Source: SAR92 clade bacterium (GTDB taxonomy: Bacteria; Pseudomonadota; Gammaproteobacteria; Pseudomonadales; Porticoccaceae). From it: 37,552 nucleotides of DNA. The translations under genes and the position numbers were made by a program. The stretch is from positions 1-37,552 of the forward strand of contig SHBP01000014.1 of assembly GCA_004211905.1 (NCBI GenBank), given 5' to 3'. This document shows positions 36,138-37,552 of this stretch, piece by piece. Below the pieces are notes generated by a model. That model worked only from the letters and a program-made list of their open reading frames with translations. It did not search any database and was not told where the DNA came from. Each line of letters begins with the position of its first letter. The first letter of the stretch is position 1.

Positions 36138-37552
36138 ATGCGTCCGCAATCAACCGTCAGCTATTTGGGCTGGTTTCAATCTTTTTTCCAAGCTAATCAT
36201 TTAGGTTCTGTTCTAGCGTTATCTTTTTCGCTATTTCTTGCTGCCTGTGGTGGTGGTGGAAATACTGTTACCGATAATGATTTGCCAGAACCAGCTGGTC
36301 CGGATGGCATTGCGCCAACCTTAACCAGTGTGATGATATTGCAAGCGCAAGAGAAAAACTCTAGCCCTGACGGTGTTGCAAAGCTGGGACAGTCAATTAA
36401 AGTTGACTTCACAGCGACGGAAGCATTGATGCAGCCAGTTGTTACCATTAATGGTGTGGCGACTGAGGTTGTAGGTAAAATCGGAGATTGGTCAGCATCC
36501 CGTGAAATGGTTGAGTCGGATGTAGATGGATACGTCACCTTTAATATTTCCTTCAGCGATACCAGTGGTGAGCCTGGCGTTGATGTCTCTGAAACGACTG
36601 ACGGAAGTCGAGTACAGTACTGCGCGGAAGGGTGTGTGGCACCAGTTGAGGATCCTCTGGTTGGTGAGTGGATGCTTGATGGAGAAGGCGCTGCAGGTGT
36701 AGGCCCTACAGCGGGGAGTATGGAATGGTGGTCGACGGGCGCTGATGTTGTTGCGGAACGTGCGTGCTGGTTTGACGATATATTCTCGTTTGCAAAAGAT
36801 GGAACGTTTAAAAACATTCAGGGCGATGATACTTGGGTAGAATCGTGGCAAGATGGAGGCGCTGATGCCTGTGCGGCACCAGTTGCCCCTCATGATGGAA
36901 GTGCCGCAGCTTCTTGGGTTTGGGATGAAGCTGGTTCAACACTGACGATTAACGGCAGAGGGGCTCACTTGGGTCTCGCTAAAGCTGTTAATGGTCAAGA
37001 ACTATCCGCCTCAGGTTCTGCTCCCGATTCTATTACATATCAAATTTTGACATTAACTGCGGATGGCATGAATCTAACTGTCACAGTAGAGACTGCCGCT
37101 GGTGTTTGGTGGACATTTAATTTGGCTAAAAAGCCAGTATCTCCTTTCGTTGGTGTCTGGAAACTTGATGGCGAAGGCGCTGCAGGTGTCGGACCTACTG
37201 CGGGTAGTATGGAGTGGTGGTCAACAGGTGCTGATGTGGTTGCTGAGCGAGCATGCTGGTTTGATGATCAATATACCTTTGGTGCAGATGGCTCGTTTAA
37301 CAATGTGTTTGGTGATGACACTTGGGTAGAGGCATGGCAAGACGGGGGTGCAGACGCATGTGCCGCTCCAGTTGCACCGCACGATGGTAGTGCAGCAGCA
37401 ACCTTTAGCCATGATGAAGCCGCAGGAACTTTAACAATTAATGGTAGAGGTGCTCACATAGGCCTTGCTAAGGCAGTTAACGGGCAAGAGCTTTCATCTT
37501 CAGGTTCTGCGCCTGATTCCATTACTTATCAGATTTTGACTTTAACTGCTGA
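36138..37552 (+). CDS. Secreted lipoprotein with Ig-like domain and tandem duplicated domain (partial)
   Basis: An open frame from ATG 36138 (preceded by AGGGGGAG) to the window edge, 471 codons without a stop. The signal peptide ends in the lipobox LAAC (Cys37) followed by GGGG, as in many surface lipoproteins. Residues 60-168 resemble a bacterial Ig-like domain (GIAPTLTSV start, VVTING, ending TTDGS). A domain of 163 residues starts at 174 and is repeated from 337. Both copies have EWWSTGADVVAERACWFDD, DTWVE.WQDGGADAC and APVAPHDGSAA. I recall similar domains in secreted proteins of polysaccharide-degrading marine bacteria, but cannot confirm this here. No catalytic domain is seen in the visible part; the C-terminus is missing. 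Confidence 0.88.
   Translation, partial: MRPQSTVSYLGWFQSFFQANHLGSVLALSFSLFLAACGGGGNTVTDNDLPEPAGPDGIAPTLTSVMILQAQEKNSSPDGVAKLGQSIKVDFTATEALMQPVVTINGVATEVVGKIGDWSASREMVESDVDGYVTFNISFSDTSGEPGVDVSETTDGSRVQYCAEGCVAPVEDPLVGEWMLDGEGAAGVGPTAGSMEWWSTGADVVAERACWFDDIFSFAKDGTFKNIQGDDTWVESWQDGGADACAAPVAPHDGSAAASWVWDEAGSTLTINGRGAHLGLAKAVNGQELSASGSAPDSITYQILTLTADGMNLTVTVETAAGVWWTFNLAKKPVSPFVGVWKLDGEGAAGVGPTAGSMEWWSTGADVVAERACWFDDQYTFGADGSFNNVFGDDTWVEAWQDGGADACAAPVAPHDGSAAATFSHDEAAGTLTINGRGAHIGLAKAVNGQELSSSGSAPDSITYQILTLTA
36657..37145 (+). repeat. Domain repeat, copy 1
   Basis: Codons 174-336 of the lipoprotein, a 489-base unit. Its protein is about 84% identical to copy 2 over the shared 135 residues, with two conserved cysteines (in RACWFDD and ADACAAP) that could form a disulfide. 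Confidence 0.9.
37146..37552 (+). repeat. Domain repeat, copy 2 (cut by window end)
   Basis: Codons 337 onward, in frame and directly after copy 1. The window ends about 135 residues into the unit, so further copies may follow. Confidence 0.9.

Noticed and set aside
36197-36817. A 206-codon frame antisense to the repeat lipoprotein, and another at 36492-36893
   Set aside because: They lie opposite a well-supported lipoprotein frame with signal peptide, lipobox and repeated domain, and their translations are low-complexity Ser/Thr/Pro-rich shadow sequence.
1-37552. CRISPR arrays, insertion sequences, prophage or integron signatures
   Set aside because: No regularly spaced short repeats, transposase or integrase frames, or terminal inverted repeats were seen anywhere in the window.

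Overview
This window looks like chromosomal DNA from a marine-type gammaproteobacterium. The evidence is SlyX ending in its family RPPHY tail, the CmoA/CmoB pair, TtcA and Lrp closely matching the enterobacterial proteins, a tRNA-Arg(ACG) nearly identical to that of E. coli, a sodium-pumping oxaloacetate decarboxylase and a Na+/proline symporter. The base composition is moderately AT-rich. A member of the SAR92/Porticoccaceae-like groups is my guess from gene content only. No phage, IS element, integrase or CRISPR array is visible, and the gene content is mostly core plus catabolic functions.

Layout. (a) 1-7196, minus strand: purU-soxB-soxD-soxA-soxG, a heterotetrameric sarcosine-oxidase-type operon with formyl-THF deformylase, followed by a LysR regulator and the first codons of a further gene. 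(b) 7535-10563: a small nitroreductase, a stand-alone diflavin-type flavodoxin, a transglycosylase-like lipoprotein and a nitronate-monooxygenase-like flavoprotein. (c) 10925-11745: an unknown six-helix membrane protein, a perfect bidirectional terminator, and tRNA-Arg(ACG) with a clear promoter. (d) 11840-13609: lrp divergent from alanine dehydrogenase. (e) 13626-20163: cmoB, then slyX and an aldehyde dehydrogenase on the other strand, then an M16C metalloprotease with cmoA. (f) 20265-24091: an AraC regulator divergent from a MaoC-like hydratase and a large acyl-CoA dehydrogenase. (g) 24159-28766: a TauE/SafE permease with slyD, an Smr-domain protein, a DUF6134-like exported protein coupled to a lipocalin lipoprotein with an extra C-terminal domain, and ttcA. 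(h) 28909-35928: putP, argS, and an oadGAB-bolA operon. (i) 36138 to the end: a secreted lipoprotein with a tandemly duplicated domain of 163 residues, cut by the window edge.

How they fit together. The sox operon would oxidatively demethylate sarcosine or a related N-methyl amino acid and pass the one-carbon unit to tetrahydrofolate, while PurU releases formate and free THF. Alanine dehydrogenase, PutP and the oxaloacetate decarboxylase Na+ pump add amino-acid use and a sodium circuit. Translation functions (tRNA-Arg, ArgS, CmoA, CmoB, TtcA) are scattered between them.

The points most worth a second look are a SoxD that has lost two of the four expected zinc ligands, the lipocalin with an unrecognised C-terminal domain, bolA translationally coupled to oadB, tandem repeats covering the back-to-back argS/oadG promoters, and the duplicated lipoprotein domain. 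I did not find a clearly new multi-gene system.
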